64,000 nucleotides of DNA from K23-9 sp049680365 (GTDB lineage Bacteria > Planctomycetota > Planctomycetia > Pirellulales > Pirellulaceae). This document shows, piece after piece, positions 46,287 through 55,985 of the stretch. The notes beneath the pieces are model-generated. The model was not told the origin of the DNA. It made no database searches and was given only the letters and a program-made list of their open reading frames with translations. The translations under genes were made by a program, and so were the position numbers. Positions within the stretch are counted from its first letter, which is position 1, and every line of letters starts with the position of its first letter. Location of the stretch: positions 9,133 through 73,132 of the forward strand of contig JBAUHQ010000147.1 of NCBI GenBank assembly GCA_049680365.1, in the 5' to 3' direction.

Positions 46287-48038
46287 CTACTTCGCACCTT
46301 CGTCGATCACCGGCATGTCACCGGGCCCTGGATGATTCGACGCAGGCATCGCGTCGACGGTGGTCGCTTGCGAAAGCGGATCAAGACCCATTGTGGCTTG
46401 CAGTTCGGCCAACGCGGAGAACCATTGCTGCTGTGCTTCGATCAGCTTGATCTCGGTCTCGTATGCCTTCGTTTCGATCAAGTTCAAATACAGCAAGTCA
46501 ACCTTGCCTTTTGTGAACGCGAAACGATAGCGTTCGAGCGTTTCAAAGGCTGCACGCAATGACAAGTCGGCTTGCTCGACAACTTGCGAGTACAATTCCA
46601 ACGTCGCGTAGCCAGTTCGTAAATCGGTAGCCACCTGATCGGCTTGCAAGCGAATATCCTGGTCAAGCTTCGCGATCTTGGCCGACGTCGACTGCATCTT
46701 TCCGCGTGCTTTGCGACGTTGAATCGGAAGCTCGCCTTGCAAACCCAAAATCACCAGAAATTCGTCCTTGTCGTCCGACTTCGATGCGGCTTCGCCCACG
46801 TCCTGAGACGCTTCAGCGATCAAGTCAACTTGCGGCAACATCTGGTTGCATGCGAGTTGTTGTTCGTACTGCAACTGCTGACGTTTGAAACGCAAAAGCG
46901 CGAACTCGGGTCGCCGATCAATCGATGCCATCAAGTCCGTCTGAAAGTCCTGTCGATCCGGAACTTCCGTGACCGGAAAATGGATTGGCAGCCAACCGTT
47001 TTCTGGCAACATCGGCATGCCCGATGCGTCACGCAAATAGAGTGACAGCTTGAATGCGGATGCTTGATATTTGCGTTCCACCTCCAACAATTTCGCGCGA
47101 CGTTCAGCGACCAATTGCTGGTTCAAAATCAGATCGATCTCGGGAAACTTGCCGGCTTTGACTCCCGCCTCGAACTGTTCGTTGCGTTTAACCGCCAGTT
47201 CCAATAATTCACGTTGCGCCTTCAAGACGGTGCCTTCGGCAACCCATTTCCAGTAGGCCACCGCAGCAGCGCGTGACGTGTCGATGATGGTTTGCTGCAC
47301 TTGTGGGCTAGCGGCTTTGCGATCCACCGAAGCTTGAAAGACTGCTACGCGTTGCGGATCGATCGCACGACCTTGCAATAACGATTGCTGCCACGACGCT
47401 TTCAATTCACCGCCTTTGTCAGTTTCGCGCTCTTTGTACCATGGCTGAAAGTCGCCACGACCAATGCGATAGCCAGCCGATACTTGGCCACCCCACCAAG
47501 TCTCCCGGGCGACACCAATACCATGACGATAGTTTTCGTAGAAACCAGTGGGCTCGTTAAGCGTGTAGCCTTTCAGTTTTGTGTCGTACCAACCATAAGC
47601 CGAAGCAAGCTCGCCATCGGCTCTCTGAAACTCAAGTTTCGACGATGCCACTTTGGGATAAGCTTGATAGACACTGGCGACGACATCAGACAACTTCAAT
47701 GTGCCGTCGACCGACGTGTTTTCCAGTGCCTGTCCACCCGGCCGCTGTGGCCCCGATACTCTTGGAGTTTCCAGTTCGGTCGCTTCTGAGCTTGGCTTCT
47801 CAGTGGACGACAAAGGGCCACGACGGGGCGGTTCTGGCAACTGCGCCGATCCGTCGTCTTCGATCATCCCTTCATTAGCACGCAGCGCTTCAATGGGCGT
47901 CTCAGGCGAGCCAAGCTGCAGCGGTCGCAATGGCACGGCCTGCTGTGCGATGACCTGGTTCTCAGTAGCCAGCACGAACAACACCACTGCAGTCACAGTG
48001 GCGAATCTAAAATCAAGTTGGCACGGACGGCGGATCAT
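46287..48038 (-). CDS. TolC-family outer membrane efflux protein
   Basis: A 583-residue protein with an N-terminal signal (VTAVVLFVLATENQVIAQ), a Pro-rich linker of about 100 residues, then the duplicated helical outer-membrane efflux architecture (AYGWYDTKLKGY, LILNQQLVAERRAKLLEVERKYQ, TDLRTGYATLELYSQVVEQADLSLRAAFETLERYRFAFTKGKVDLLYLN, each split). It should form the trimeric outer-membrane duct for the HlyD adaptor and ABC exporter encoded upstream in the same direction, 232 bp away. The C-terminal 30 residues are Pro/Asp-rich and probably disordered. Confidence 0.88.
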   Translation of the reverse strand: MIRRPCQLDFRFATVTAVVLFVLATENQVIAQQAVPLRPLQLGSPETPIEALRANEGMIEDDGSAQLPEPPRRGPLSSTEKPSSEATELETPRVSGPQRPGGQALENTSVDGTLKLSDVVASVYQAYPKVASSKLEFQRADGELASAYGWYDTKLKGYTLNEPTGFYENYRHGIGVARETWWGGQVSAGYRIGRGDFQPWYKERETDKGGELKASWQQSLLQGRAIDPQRVAVFQASVDRKAASPQVQQTIIDTSRAAAVAYWKWVAEGTVLKAQRELLELAVKRNEQFEAGVKAGKFPEIDLILNQQLVAERRAKLLEVERKYQASAFKLSLYLRDASGMPMLPENGWLPIHFPVTEVPDRQDFQTDLMASIDRRPEFALLRFKRQQLQYEQQLACNQMLPQVDLIAEASQDVGEAASKSDDKDEFLVILGLQGELPIQRRKARGKMQSTSAKIAKLDQDIRLQADQVATDLRTGYATLELYSQVVEQADLSLRAAFETLERYRFAFTKGKVDLLYLNLIETKAYETEIKLIEAQQQWFSALAELQATMGLDPLSQATTVDAMPASNHPGPGDMPVIDEGAK

Positions 48039-48270
48039 TTTTTGCTAGCAGAAGACGCACGACTAACCCTCCCTCATCCAAGGGCTTGTTCTGAAAGATC
48101 GGCCAAACAGGGCGACTGACTGAGCCCAAGACAATGCTACGCAACAATCGACAGCATCTTTAACAAAGCAAACCGACACTCGTCTAATCGCCTGAAAAAA
48201 ACAGTGAAAGTAGGTTGGCTTTGCGGACGTTCAGCCTTGAGTTGCTGGCAAAAACGTGACGAATCAGCTA

Positions 48271-49620
48271 TCACGCTTTGGGAAGTTTGACTTTGCTGCC
48301 CTTATCTTTTTCACCCGCTTCTGACTTGTCGTCGACGGTGGGGGGGAAGCCATTCAGTTGTCGCCAGATCTCGTAACCCAGCGGAACCTGTCGCAACAGT
48401 ACCCATCCGTTGGCGCGAACCCCTTGTCGTAAGTAACGTTTGTCAGGCCATTCGTTGTTCCCTAGGCCTGTCGTTTCGGGCGTCACGACAACACGAAAAT
48501 TCCCCATGCCGTCATCGGTTGGGAAAACCCGATTCACTCGGCCGCCAAACGTACCCACCGCGACGGACGGCCAGCCAACAAATTGCACGGCTGGCCAACC
48601 TTCAAACTGTAAACGCACTCGGTCGCCTTCGGCCACCAGCGGCATGTCGTTGCCACTGACTTTCATTTCAACGGCCAGATCCTCCGTGTCCGGTACGATC
48701 ACGAATAGTCGATCACCTTCCTTCACCGAATCGCTCCCTTCGACACCAAACCAGCTTTGGATGAAGCCACTCCGTGGCGCGCGGACTTCCAGCCGATCCA
48801 ATTCGCCACGTTTATTGCGAAGATCGATCAGTTCCTTTTCGATCGTCCGCATTTTGCTGATTTCCTCCAAAACCTTTTGGCTGGCCATGCGGTTTTTGAT
48901 GTCGATATCTTGCTTCTTCGCCTCAATCTCTTCCTCTTTCGCTGTCAGTGTTCGATACGCTTCTTCGACCGCACTCTCTGCTTTAAGTACCTTAGCCATT
49001 TGCGATTCAACCGCTTGGCGTTTGGAAAACAGCTCCTCACGCGACACCAAGCCTTTCTCCGCAACCTCTTCAGCGATCCTCAGTTGATTGCGTTTGTCTT
49101 CTAGCTCCGCTTGTAACGCCACCACTTCGTTTTTGGTCTGCTCCCACTTTTGGCTGGACGATAGATATTCTTGATTCAATGACTCAGCCAAATTTTTTCC
49201 GCTGCTGACTTGCAAATCCACCGCCTGTTCGGCCACGGCCAAACTAGATTTGCCTGCCGCCAGCTTCGATTCGATCGCCATGACTTGAGTATCAATTTGC
49301 AGAACACCCTCGGCGGCGAACGGCTTTAGTTTCAACACCAATTCCCCGCCGTCGACATAACTACCCTCGCGAAGCCCCGGCTTAACATAGTCGATCACAC
49401 CTTTGGCTTGGCTGTGAACCGGTTGCGGTCTTTCTTGCGGATCCAACGCAACGACGGTCCCTGTGCCGGCCGCGGTTTGTCGCCAAGGCACAAACACCAG
49501 TGCAACGATTGAAAACACCAGTGCGACGGCAGTCAACTTGCCAGCCAACCTTACCACTCGTCCGGTTCGAACAAGTTGCAAGGCAGGAAATTCGCTGAAG
49601 AGTTCTTGGTTCTTGCTCAT
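48271..49620 (-). CDS. HlyD-family membrane fusion protein
   Basis: A 449-residue adaptor with a short cytoplasmic N-terminus, one membrane helix (LTAVALVFSIVALVFVPW, about 28-45), a lipoyl half-motif (AKGVIDYVKPGLREGSYVDGG split), a coiled-coil hairpin of about 180 residues (RNQLRIAEEVAEKG, KKQDIDIKNRMA) and a beta-barrel part with LDRLEVRAPRSGFIQ. It links the inner-membrane exporter to the TolC-like protein. It overlaps the ABC gene by 4 bp. The C-terminus is Lys-rich. Confidence 0.9.
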   Translation of the reverse strand: MSKNQELFSEFPALQLVRTGRVVRLAGKLTAVALVFSIVALVFVPWRQTAAGTGTVVALDPQERPQPVHSQAKGVIDYVKPGLREGSYVDGGELVLKLKPFAAEGVLQIDTQVMAIESKLAAGKSSLAVAEQAVDLQVSSGKNLAESLNQEYLSSSQKWEQTKNEVVALQAELEDKRNQLRIAEEVAEKGLVSREELFSKRQAVESQMAKVLKAESAVEEAYRTLTAKEEEIEAKKQDIDIKNRMASQKVLEEISKMRTIEKELIDLRNKRGELDRLEVRAPRSGFIQSWFGVEGSDSVKEGDRLFVIVPDTEDLAVEMKVSGNDMPLVAEGDRVRLQFEGWPAVQFVGWPSVAVGTFGGRVNRVFPTDDGMGNFRVVVTPETTGLGNNEWPDKRYLRQGVRANGWVLLRQVPLGYEIWRQLNGFPPTVDDKSEAGEKDKGSKVKLPKA

Positions 49621-51761
49621 TCTTTGACCCTCACAGTTACTCTTTCACGACACAACTGGGCGACGTCTTCACGGCTTGTTGCCACAATCAAAGTCCACGG
49701 TTTATCGTCTCCACTAATTGCATCCCAAACCCGCTGACGTCGCTCATCGCCCAACGAATCAAGCAGGCCATCGATCAATACAACCGACGGTTGGCTGGCG
49801 ATCGCGCGAGCCACCATCAAGAGGCTTGCTTGCGTTTTGGTCAGCGGATAGCCGCCGGTTTGCAGTCTGGCTTCGACACCATCAGACAAACGCAATACGC
49901 CGTTCCAAAGACCGATGTCTTGCAAGACCTTGCGGATGCGATCTCTCCCAACGTTATTTCTTCCTAAAGCAACGTTTTGTCGGAGTGAACCATTAAAAAT
50001 CTCGATGTCGCCTGCGAAGCCGATAATGCGACCATCGCCACTGGGACCTGCCTGCAACGCGTCAAAACCTGCTACTTCGGCGATTCCTCGATGGGGCTTG
50101 GTAAGTCCCGCCAAGACTTCCATCAACGCAGACTTTCCATGTGGACAATCTCCCACAACCGCAACGCGACTGCCCGGCCGAATCTCGGTCGCTGGAATGG
50201 TGATTATCTGGGAGCCCGCCACCAATGTCAGCTCACCCCAGCGCACTGACCCAGCGCCGTCAGGTTGAGAAACAGATTCGCGTCGCGAATCGATTGGCAC
50301 ATCCAACAGGTGGCCAACTTTATCGATACCCGCCATCAAATCGTAAAACTTCTCGATCGACTTACCCGCTTTCGCAAATGCACCAACGACTACCGTGACC
50401 ACCAATTCGCTGGCAACCAATTGTCCTAACGTCAATTGGCCACGAATCACCAACCAGCCGCCCAATCCTAGCAAAACGGTTGACGCGACGACTTGCAATC
50501 CAACCGCGAAAATCACTTGTCGCAAAATCACGCGAAACTGACTTTTTCTGGCGATCAAATAGTCCGTCACCAATCGATTCGTTCGGTCGATCGCATAGGT
50601 TTCGCCGCCGTTGATTTTGAATGCAGCAGGCAGCGCGATCACGTCTTGCAACCAATGAGCAATCCGATATTTAGTAATCGATTCTTCGATCGCCGTACGC
50701 ACTCCACCACGCCCAAGCACGACCAACATGACCGTCATCGTCAACAACAGGACAAGGTCAAAACCCAGCAGGAACGGATGATAGAACGCCAACAACAAAA
50801 GCCCCAACATCGTCGTTAGCGCTAGTGAAACGCCGTCCATCAACAGCACCGACGTCGCCTTTTGGATCGTCATGATGTCGAAGACGCGATTGGCCAATTC
50901 GCGAGGGTACTTCCCTTCTAAAGACTCCTGATTGGCTCGCGGAAACCGATGCGCCAAATCTCCGACGATACGTACCAACTGGCGTCGTTGGATAATCTCC
51001 GTCACGACAGTTTGCAAAACTTTCAGCACGCCAGATAGGGCCAGACAAGTCAACAAAACCATCGATAACACGAGCAGCGGTTGCCAGTACGTTCCCCAAC
51101 TGACCACGTTGACCAACGATTCGATCGCCAACGGAGTCGCTAGTGAGAGCACGCCACCGACCAAAGCGAATAGAGCCACCATTCCCACGTCGCGGCGATC
51201 TAAATTCAGCAGCCCCAAAAACCTCTGCAAAGGTGACTTGTGGTGTTCGTCGTGATGATTGCCTGACGAACTGCTCAACGAAGACATCGAAGCACACTCC
51301 AATTCCTGCTTCGTGACCAGCATCTGCCAATCGCTATTTCGACCAAGGAATCGTTTCAAGCGGCGGAGTGAAAAGCTGCTTGTCAGCTGACTCGGGATCG
51401 TCACGGCGTCCAGCTTGCGTCCCGTTCGCGACTTAAAAAAGTGAACCGAGCCATCACCGCGCGACAACAATACCGGATAACCTTCGGATACCAAATCAAA
51501 AACTTGATTGGCGTCAACCAAATTCGCTTGTTTGATCGAGATTCCCACGTGACGGCCAGCGACCATCAGCCGCTCGATCGGGTCGCCCTTGGATGCAGAT
51601 TGTCCCAGCCCATCAACCGAAAAACCACTCCGTTCGACAGGCACGCCCAGCCGGTGTCCCAGGTGAGAAAGCACGGAATAGATGGTATTTTCGTTGACGG
51701 CTTCGGACGACGGGGAAACAAATTCCGAATCGCCGGATTGTGGTGATTGATCGTTAACCAT
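49617..51761 (-). CDS. HlyB-like ABC exporter with degenerate ATPase motifs
   Basis: A 714-residue half-transporter. Residues 20-160 resemble a peptidase C39-like domain without the catalytic Cys. Residues 180-480 form the six-helix membrane domain. The nucleotide-binding domain keeps a P-loop (GDCPHGKSA at 537-545), but the signature LSGGQ is replaced by PLTKTQ near 639-644, the Walker B Asp 664 is followed by Gly where the catalytic Glu belongs (VVLIDGLLD), and the switch His is replaced by Ser near 696 (VATSRED). ATP hydrolysis may be impaired or need a partner. It heads the exporter, adaptor, TolC set typical of type I secretion; no obvious secreted substrate gene is adjacent. Confidence 0.88.
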   Translation of the reverse strand: MVNDQSPQSGDSEFVSPSSEAVNENTIYSVLSHLGHRLGVPVERSGFSVDGLGQSASKGDPIERLMVAGRHVGISIKQANLVDANQVFDLVSEGYPVLLSRGDGSVHFFKSRTGRKLDAVTIPSQLTSSFSLRRLKRFLGRNSDWQMLVTKQELECASMSSLSSSSGNHHDEHHKSPLQRFLGLLNLDRRDVGMVALFALVGGVLSLATPLAIESLVNVVSWGTYWQPLLVLSMVLLTCLALSGVLKVLQTVVTEIIQRRQLVRIVGDLAHRFPRANQESLEGKYPRELANRVFDIMTIQKATSVLLMDGVSLALTTMLGLLLLAFYHPFLLGFDLVLLLTMTVMLVVLGRGGVRTAIEESITKYRIAHWLQDVIALPAAFKINGGETYAIDRTNRLVTDYLIARKSQFRVILRQVIFAVGLQVVASTVLLGLGGWLVIRGQLTLGQLVASELVVTVVVGAFAKAGKSIEKFYDLMAGIDKVGHLLDVPIDSRRESVSQPDGAGSVRWGELTLVAGSQIITIPATEIRPGSRVAVVGDCPHGKSALMEVLAGLTKPHRGIAEVAGFDALQAGPSGDGRIIGFAGDIEIFNGSLRQNVALGRNNVGRDRIRKVLQDIGLWNGVLRLSDGVEARLQTGGYPLTKTQASLLMVARAIASQPSVVLIDGLLDSLGDERRQRVWDAISGDDKPWTLIVATSREDVAQLCRERVTVRVKE

Positions 51762-51934
51762 CAGTTTGGTTGAACCCGGTTGCTTTCAACATGTTGACGC
51801 CCTCTCTAAGTGCGTATCGACCTTGACCTGAAAAAAGATCCACCAGAATTCCACTTCCAGCACCGCAATACGGCAGTCATGCGCGGTCAAACGGGAAATT
51901 CAATGCTCTTTTTACTCATTCCACCAAATCATAA

Positions 51935-51956
51935 CGTCCGCAAATATCGGCGGACG
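51935..51956. promoter_or_regulatory. Inverted repeat upstream of the type I exporter operon
   Basis: CGTCCGC-aaatatcg-GCGGACG, a perfect 7-bp dyad with an AT-rich 8-nt centre, 174 bp upstream of the exporter start. It could be an operator; no T tract follows, so a terminator is less likely. Confidence 0.4.
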
Positions 51957-52086
51957 CATTTCACAAAGTAGATCTCGCTTGACCGAATTAAGTTGGTGAT
52001 GCAGTAAAGAATGTATCCTTGCCCCCACTCTTCGTGCCACTCAGTTGACGTTGTAGATAATAGTGTGTTGAACACCGTCAGCGAAC

Positions 52087-52106
52087 CGAGCGTTCTAATT
52101 CGCTCG
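52087..52106. promoter_or_regulatory. Inverted repeat upstream of the ABC importer operon
   Basis: CGAGCG-ttctaatt-CGCTCG, a 6-bp dyad with an 8-nt AT-rich centre, 68 bp before the ATPase start codon, a usual place for an operator or leader hairpin. Confidence 0.35.
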
Positions 52107-52173
52107 ATTCACGTGGGCTGAAGCTTTAGCTAACTGATGATCTGAACGAACTGACCGCCTTCACGCAGAGGCA

Positions 52174-53004
52174 ATGTATGCGACAATGGGGCTTGTACCG
52201 AACCCGAATTTTTCCAAAACGATGCCTAGCGTCCAAGCCCCTGCCACCGCCGCTTCGACGATCCACTGCGAATCGCTCTCGGTCACATTCGCAAGTGGCG
52301 TCACGGCCGTTGCCAGCGTTTCGCTGCAATTGGAAGCTGGCAAAATTCATGCGCTGATCGGACCTAGTGGCTGCGGCAAGACGACGCTGCTGCGAGTGAT
52401 CGCTGGTTTACAACATTGCTCGGCAGGCGACATCCGACTGACCCCACCCGTGATCAGTAACCGCGGGCAAATCGGATTCGTTTTCCAGCAACCCTCTCTG
52501 TTGCCCTGGCTGACCACGATCGAGAACGTGATGCTGCCGTTAGAGCTATTGCAAGATTCGTCCTCAAGCCAGCGACGCGAGCGTGCCGCGGAAATCTTGC
52601 GAGCCGTAAAACTGGGTGACGCCACCGACCGCATGCCCAACCAACTTTCTGGCGGTATGAAGATGCGTGTCTCGATCGCTCGAGCCTTGATCACGCGGCC
52701 AAGCGTGCTATTGCTGGACGAACCCTTCGCGGCGCTGGACGACATGCTTCGTGAAGAACTTGGGCAACTGCTGCTATCGCTTTGGAACGAACATCACTTC
52801 ACGGCGGTTCTGGTCACCCACAATATTGCCGAGTCGCTTCTGTTGTCACATCAAATCGTGGTCATGCACGATGGTGCCGCGGCGCAGCCTTTGCACAACC
52901 CATTGCCGCATCCGCGCTCGCCCGCATTGCGAACATCTCCTGCGTTTGGTGAATTCTACGGTGAAGTGAGCGATCGACTTCGCCAAGAAGTGGAGACGAA
53001 ATGA
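52174..53004 (+). CDS. ABC importer ATPase of the NitT/TauT class
   Basis: A 276-residue ATPase with all motifs intact: Walker A GPSGCGKTTLL, Q loop VFQQPSLLPW, signature LSGGMKMRVSIARAL, Walker B LLLDEPFAALDD and switch His in LVTHNIAES. Similar to SsuB/TauB/ThiZ proteins that power uptake of sulfonates, nitrate or thiamine precursors. The start is the first ATG; ATGs at 52186 and 52222 are possible. The stop overlaps the permease start by 4 bp. Confidence 0.92.
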   Translation: MYATMGLVPNPNFSKTMPSVQAPATAASTIHCESLSVTFASGVTAVASVSLQLEAGKIHALIGPSGCGKTTLLRVIAGLQHCSAGDIRLTPPVISNRGQIGFVFQQPSLLPWLTTIENVMLPLELLQDSSSSQRRERAAEILRAVKLGDATDRMPNQLSGGMKMRVSIARALITRPSVLLLDEPFAALDDMLREELGQLLLSLWNEHHFTAVLVTHNIAESLLLSHQIVVMHDGAAAQPLHNPLPHPRSPALRTSPAFGEFYGEVSDRLRQEVETK

Positions 53005-53822
53005 TGAGTGGATTCTCCATGCAATCGCGACCGAAGGCCCTCATCAACAACTCAGCTTGGGTCGCGGGTGTTGCCGCATCCGGCATCGTAGTTTGGTATG
53101 CGATCATTCGTATTTTTGGACTCACCAGACTGCTACTACCTACGCCGTGGGAAGTCGCCATGGCTGCAGTGAATCATCGCGGCGAATTATGGCAGGGAAC
53201 TCTCTCAACTCTCATTGCCGCGACTGTCGGTTTAATCGCGGCAATTGCAATCGGGTTCTTCATCGCCGTTGCGTTTAGTCTCTCGCGAAAAATTCGCATG
53301 GCATTTTTCCCCTACGTCGTGTTTTTGCAAACCGTGCCGATCGTCGCTATCGCGCCGCTGCTGATTATTTGGAGCGGCTATCGGTTTCGCACGATCGTCA
53401 TGATCACGGTGATCATCTGCCTATTTCCAATCATCAACAACGTGACTGCAGGCTTGCTGGCAGTCGACCGAGAGCTATCCGATTTGTTTCGCCTGTACGG
53501 TGCAGGAAGATCCCAAAAACTACTTCGCCTGCAAATACCTGGTGCGGTCCCGGATTTAATGACCGGAGCAAAAACCAGCAGCGGACTAGCCGTGATCGGT
53601 GCCATCGTCGCCGAATTTTTTATTGGTAACGGACAGGGCGTATCTGGATTAGGAGCCCTGATGCAAGAGTGGCAAGCCTATTATCAAACCGACGCATTGA
53701 TCGCGGCCCTGTTTGCATCGATGCTAGTCGGCTTAGTATTATTTGGCAGCGTACGGCTGATTTCTGCAACCATCTTGCGGCGCTGGGTGTGGGTCAGCGG
53801 AGCGATCGAGAAACCTTCGTAG
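53001..53822 (+). CDS. ABC importer permease of the NitT/TauT class
   Basis: A 273-residue inner-membrane protein with six predicted helices, a P-TPWEV N-terminal signature (LLLPTPWEVAMA) and the EAA-like loop around DLFRLYGAGRSQKLLRLQIPGAVPDL (split), which contacts the ATPase. It overlaps the ATPase gene by 4 bp and is followed by the binding protein 114 bp later. Confidence 0.92.
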   Translation: MMSGFSMQSRPKALINNSAWVAGVAASGIVVWYAIIRIFGLTRLLLPTPWEVAMAAVNHRGELWQGTLSTLIAATVGLIAAIAIGFFIAVAFSLSRKIRMAFFPYVVFLQTVPIVAIAPLLIIWSGYRFRTIVMITVIICLFPIINNVTAGLLAVDRELSDLFRLYGAGRSQKLLRLQIPGAVPDLMTGAKTSSGLAVIGAIVAEFFIGNGQGVSGLGALMQEWQAYYQTDALIAALFASMLVGLVLFGSVRLISATILRRWVWVSGAIEKPS

Positions 53823-53936
53823 CCATCACTCACCGAGTGTTGGCTACTTTGTTCACGTGGTGGGTCCTGCTCCAAAAACAATGCGTCCATCAAGATGAAA
53901 CGACAAATTTTTCATTGCTCGAAAAAACCAAACACG

Positions 53937-54893
53937 ATGATTCGATCCAACTCGCCGATCTGGCTGCTTCTTCTGCTGATGCTAGTCGGATGTTCCAAGT
54001 CGTCTGACTCAACCACCAACACAACCAGTGTCCAACTGAACTGGAAAGCAGAATCAGAACACGGCGGGCTGTATCAAGCGCAGGTTGATGGTCTTTACAA
54101 AAACGCGGGCCTGAACGTCGCGATTCGGCCCGGCGGCATCAACGCTCCGATCGGACCTGAACTGGAACTTGGGCGTTGCCAATTTGCGATGGCCAATGCG
54201 GATGACGTCGTACTACTTCGCAACGAAGGCGTCGATATCGTTGCGGTGTTGGCCGCGATGCAAAATCACCCTCGCTGCATCATGGCACGCGCCGACAGCA
54301 GCGTAAACTCACTGCAGGATCTCGCTGGCACAACTTTCCAACATGGCCCAAGACCCTACGTCGAATTCATGCGTTCCAAAGGCCTGCTGGAGAACGTCAA
54401 AGAAGTGCCATACCAAGGCAGCGTTGCGCCGTTGGTTGCGGATCCGAAAATCATCATCCAAGGCTACTCGTTTTCCGAACCGCTCTTGGCCGCTCAGCAG
54501 GGTGTGAAGGTTCGCACGATGATGGTCAGCGAACTTGGGTTCAATCCTTATTCCAGCGTATTGGTTACGACGGGAAAACTGATCCGCAACGACCCCAAAC
54601 TGGTACAAGACTTCGTCACGGCAACGCGTCAAGGTTGGCGGAATTACTTGACGGATCCCACCAAAGGCAACGCAGCCATTTTGATTGCCAACAAACAGAT
54701 GACCGCCGAAACGCTCGAACGTGGTATGGGCGAGCTTCGCAAACTGGCAAGGCCGAACGATCTAGCGATCGATGTCGTCGGGCAAATGACAACGGAACGT
54801 TGGACCACGCTGGTCGACCAATTGATCGAATTGAATTTGGTCGATGCAAAGAACGTGAAGGCAAATGACTGCTTCACGCTAGAGTTCTTGTAG
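53937..54893 (+). CDS. ABC importer substrate-binding lipoprotein, NMT1/THI5-like
   Basis: A 318-residue binding protein. The ATG at 53937 is chosen because it gives a clean lipoprotein signal (WLLLLLMLVGCSKS, lipobox Cys near 20); the frame is open from 53895. The mature start VQLNWKAESEHGGLYQA, then GLNVAIRPGG, is typical of NMT1/THI5-like proteins that bind thiamine precursors, riboflavin or similar small molecules. The substrate cannot be identified, as no biosynthetic gene or riboswitch is adjacent. The gene ends 8 bp from the convergent kinase gene. Confidence 0.88.
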   Translation: MIRSNSPIWLLLLLMLVGCSKSSDSTTNTTSVQLNWKAESEHGGLYQAQVDGLYKNAGLNVAIRPGGINAPIGPELELGRCQFAMANADDVVLLRNEGVDIVAVLAAMQNHPRCIMARADSSVNSLQDLAGTTFQHGPRPYVEFMRSKGLLENVKEVPYQGSVAPLVADPKIIIQGYSFSEPLLAAQQGVKVRTMMVSELGFNPYSSVLVTTGKLIRNDPKLVQDFVTATRQGWRNYLTDPTKGNAAILIANKQMTAETLERGMGELRKLARPNDLAIDVVGQMTTERWTTLVDQLIELNLVDAKNVKANDCFTLEFL

Positions 54894-54901
54894 CATCACA
54901 A

Positions 54902-55753
54902 CTACGCCGCGCGGCGAATGTTGCCTGAACCGCGAGACACCGCTGGTGTTGGTCCGATGTGATGCCCCAGCGTGTCGATTTCCAGTCGCAACAATCGCTG
55001 CGCAACCACCTCAGCCGTGGGCCGATCGCTGGCATTGTCCGCAATCATCTCGTGGACCAACTCCGCTACCGGAGCAAGTGCAATGTCGTTAGCCGGTTCG
55101 ATATTCGTCAAACACTTCCACAAAATCCGGCCCAAGGAAAAGACGTCCGCCGAAGGCATCGATGCCATGGATCCTTGCAACACTTCCGGAGCAGCGTATT
55201 GGGGCGTGCCGCGAAATTGACTGCCGTTGACCCCATGGATTCGAGAAGCAAAACCAAGATCAATCAATGTTACATGGCCACGTGTACCAACGATGGTGTT
55301 TTCCGGTTTCACATCGCCATGCACCCAACCGGCTGCGTGTAGTGCTGTCAGTGCTTGCGCGATCTGGCGAGTCAACCACAATGCCACGGGCAGCGGTTTC
55401 GCTTCGCCCGACAAATGCGATTGCAGCGTGATACCCTCGATAAACGGCATCACCAAATAGGGCGACGCGCCCGTCACCGACGCATCAAGTACCGGCACTA
55501 GGTTTGGGTGCGATACTTTCTCCGAAGCAGCAGTGAACTGAACGATTTGACGAACGTTTTCGGCACTTTCCAATGCGTCCATTGCGCGCTTGAGGACATA
55601 GTCCCAGCGAGGGCTTCCGTCGGCGTCGGCAGGCTGGGCGAGTGTTAGCTCCGACGTTCGTCCGCTATGGATTCCATCACCTAATCGCCATATTCCCAGA
55701 ATGCTTGGGCGTGATGTGGTGGCTGATGACGTGCTGCTTTGACCTAGATTCAC
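54902..55753 (-). CDS. Small soluble Ser/Thr protein kinase
   Basis: A 283-residue Hanks-type kinase almost without other domains. It has a Lys in YVLKRAM for the VAIK motif, the catalytic loop HGDVKPEN (Arg of HRD replaced by Gly, so a non-RD kinase), DLG in place of DFG, and an APE-like motif YAAPEVLQG. Activation by loop phosphorylation is therefore less likely. No membrane helix is seen. It is convergent with the importer genes and divergent from the NPYQ protein. Confidence 0.88.
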   Translation of the reverse strand: MNLGQSSTSSATTSRPSILGIWRLGDGIHSGRTSELTLAQPADADGSPRWDYVLKRAMDALESAENVRQIVQFTAASEKVSHPNLVPVLDASVTGASPYLVMPFIEGITLQSHLSGEAKPLPVALWLTRQIAQALTALHAAGWVHGDVKPENTIVGTRGHVTLIDLGFASRIHGVNGSQFRGTPQYAAPEVLQGSMASMPSADVFSLGRILWKCLTNIEPANDIALAPVAELVHEMIADNASDRPTAEVVAQRLLRLEIDTLGHHIGPTPAVSRGSGNIRRAA

Positions 55754-55985
55754 GGCAAATTCAATGCTTGGCGAGAAAAGAACCCATGCAAAACAAACGT
55801 TTTTGCGCGAAAAACCCTTGCTGCACTGATCTTGAATCGACGCTCCAACATCGCAGGTCGAACCTGACTGCTTTAAGCGTTAAAGTCTTCGGGACGCACA
55901 CGACCGACAGATCGCCGCACCGATCCAATTGCGGCGACTTTGACGATCCGGTCGACTTTTTCAGATACTGCTTGAAACTAATCCG

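Larger units (their letters stand above)
51762..52173. other. Divergent region between the exporter and importer operons
   Basis: A 412-bp space holding promoters in both directions. Two inverted repeats stand out: CGTCCGC/GCGGACG at 51935-51956 and CGAGCG/CGCTCG at 52087-52106. I see no gene. Confidence 0.5.

Noticed and set aside
46644..47045. 133-codon plus-strand frame opposite the TolC-like gene
   Set aside because: It is antisense to conserved TolC helices; no independent features.
53937..54893. Assignment of the importer to thiamine, riboflavin or taurine
   Set aside because: The binding protein is only generally NMT1/THI5-like, and no riboswitch or pathway gene is nearby to decide.
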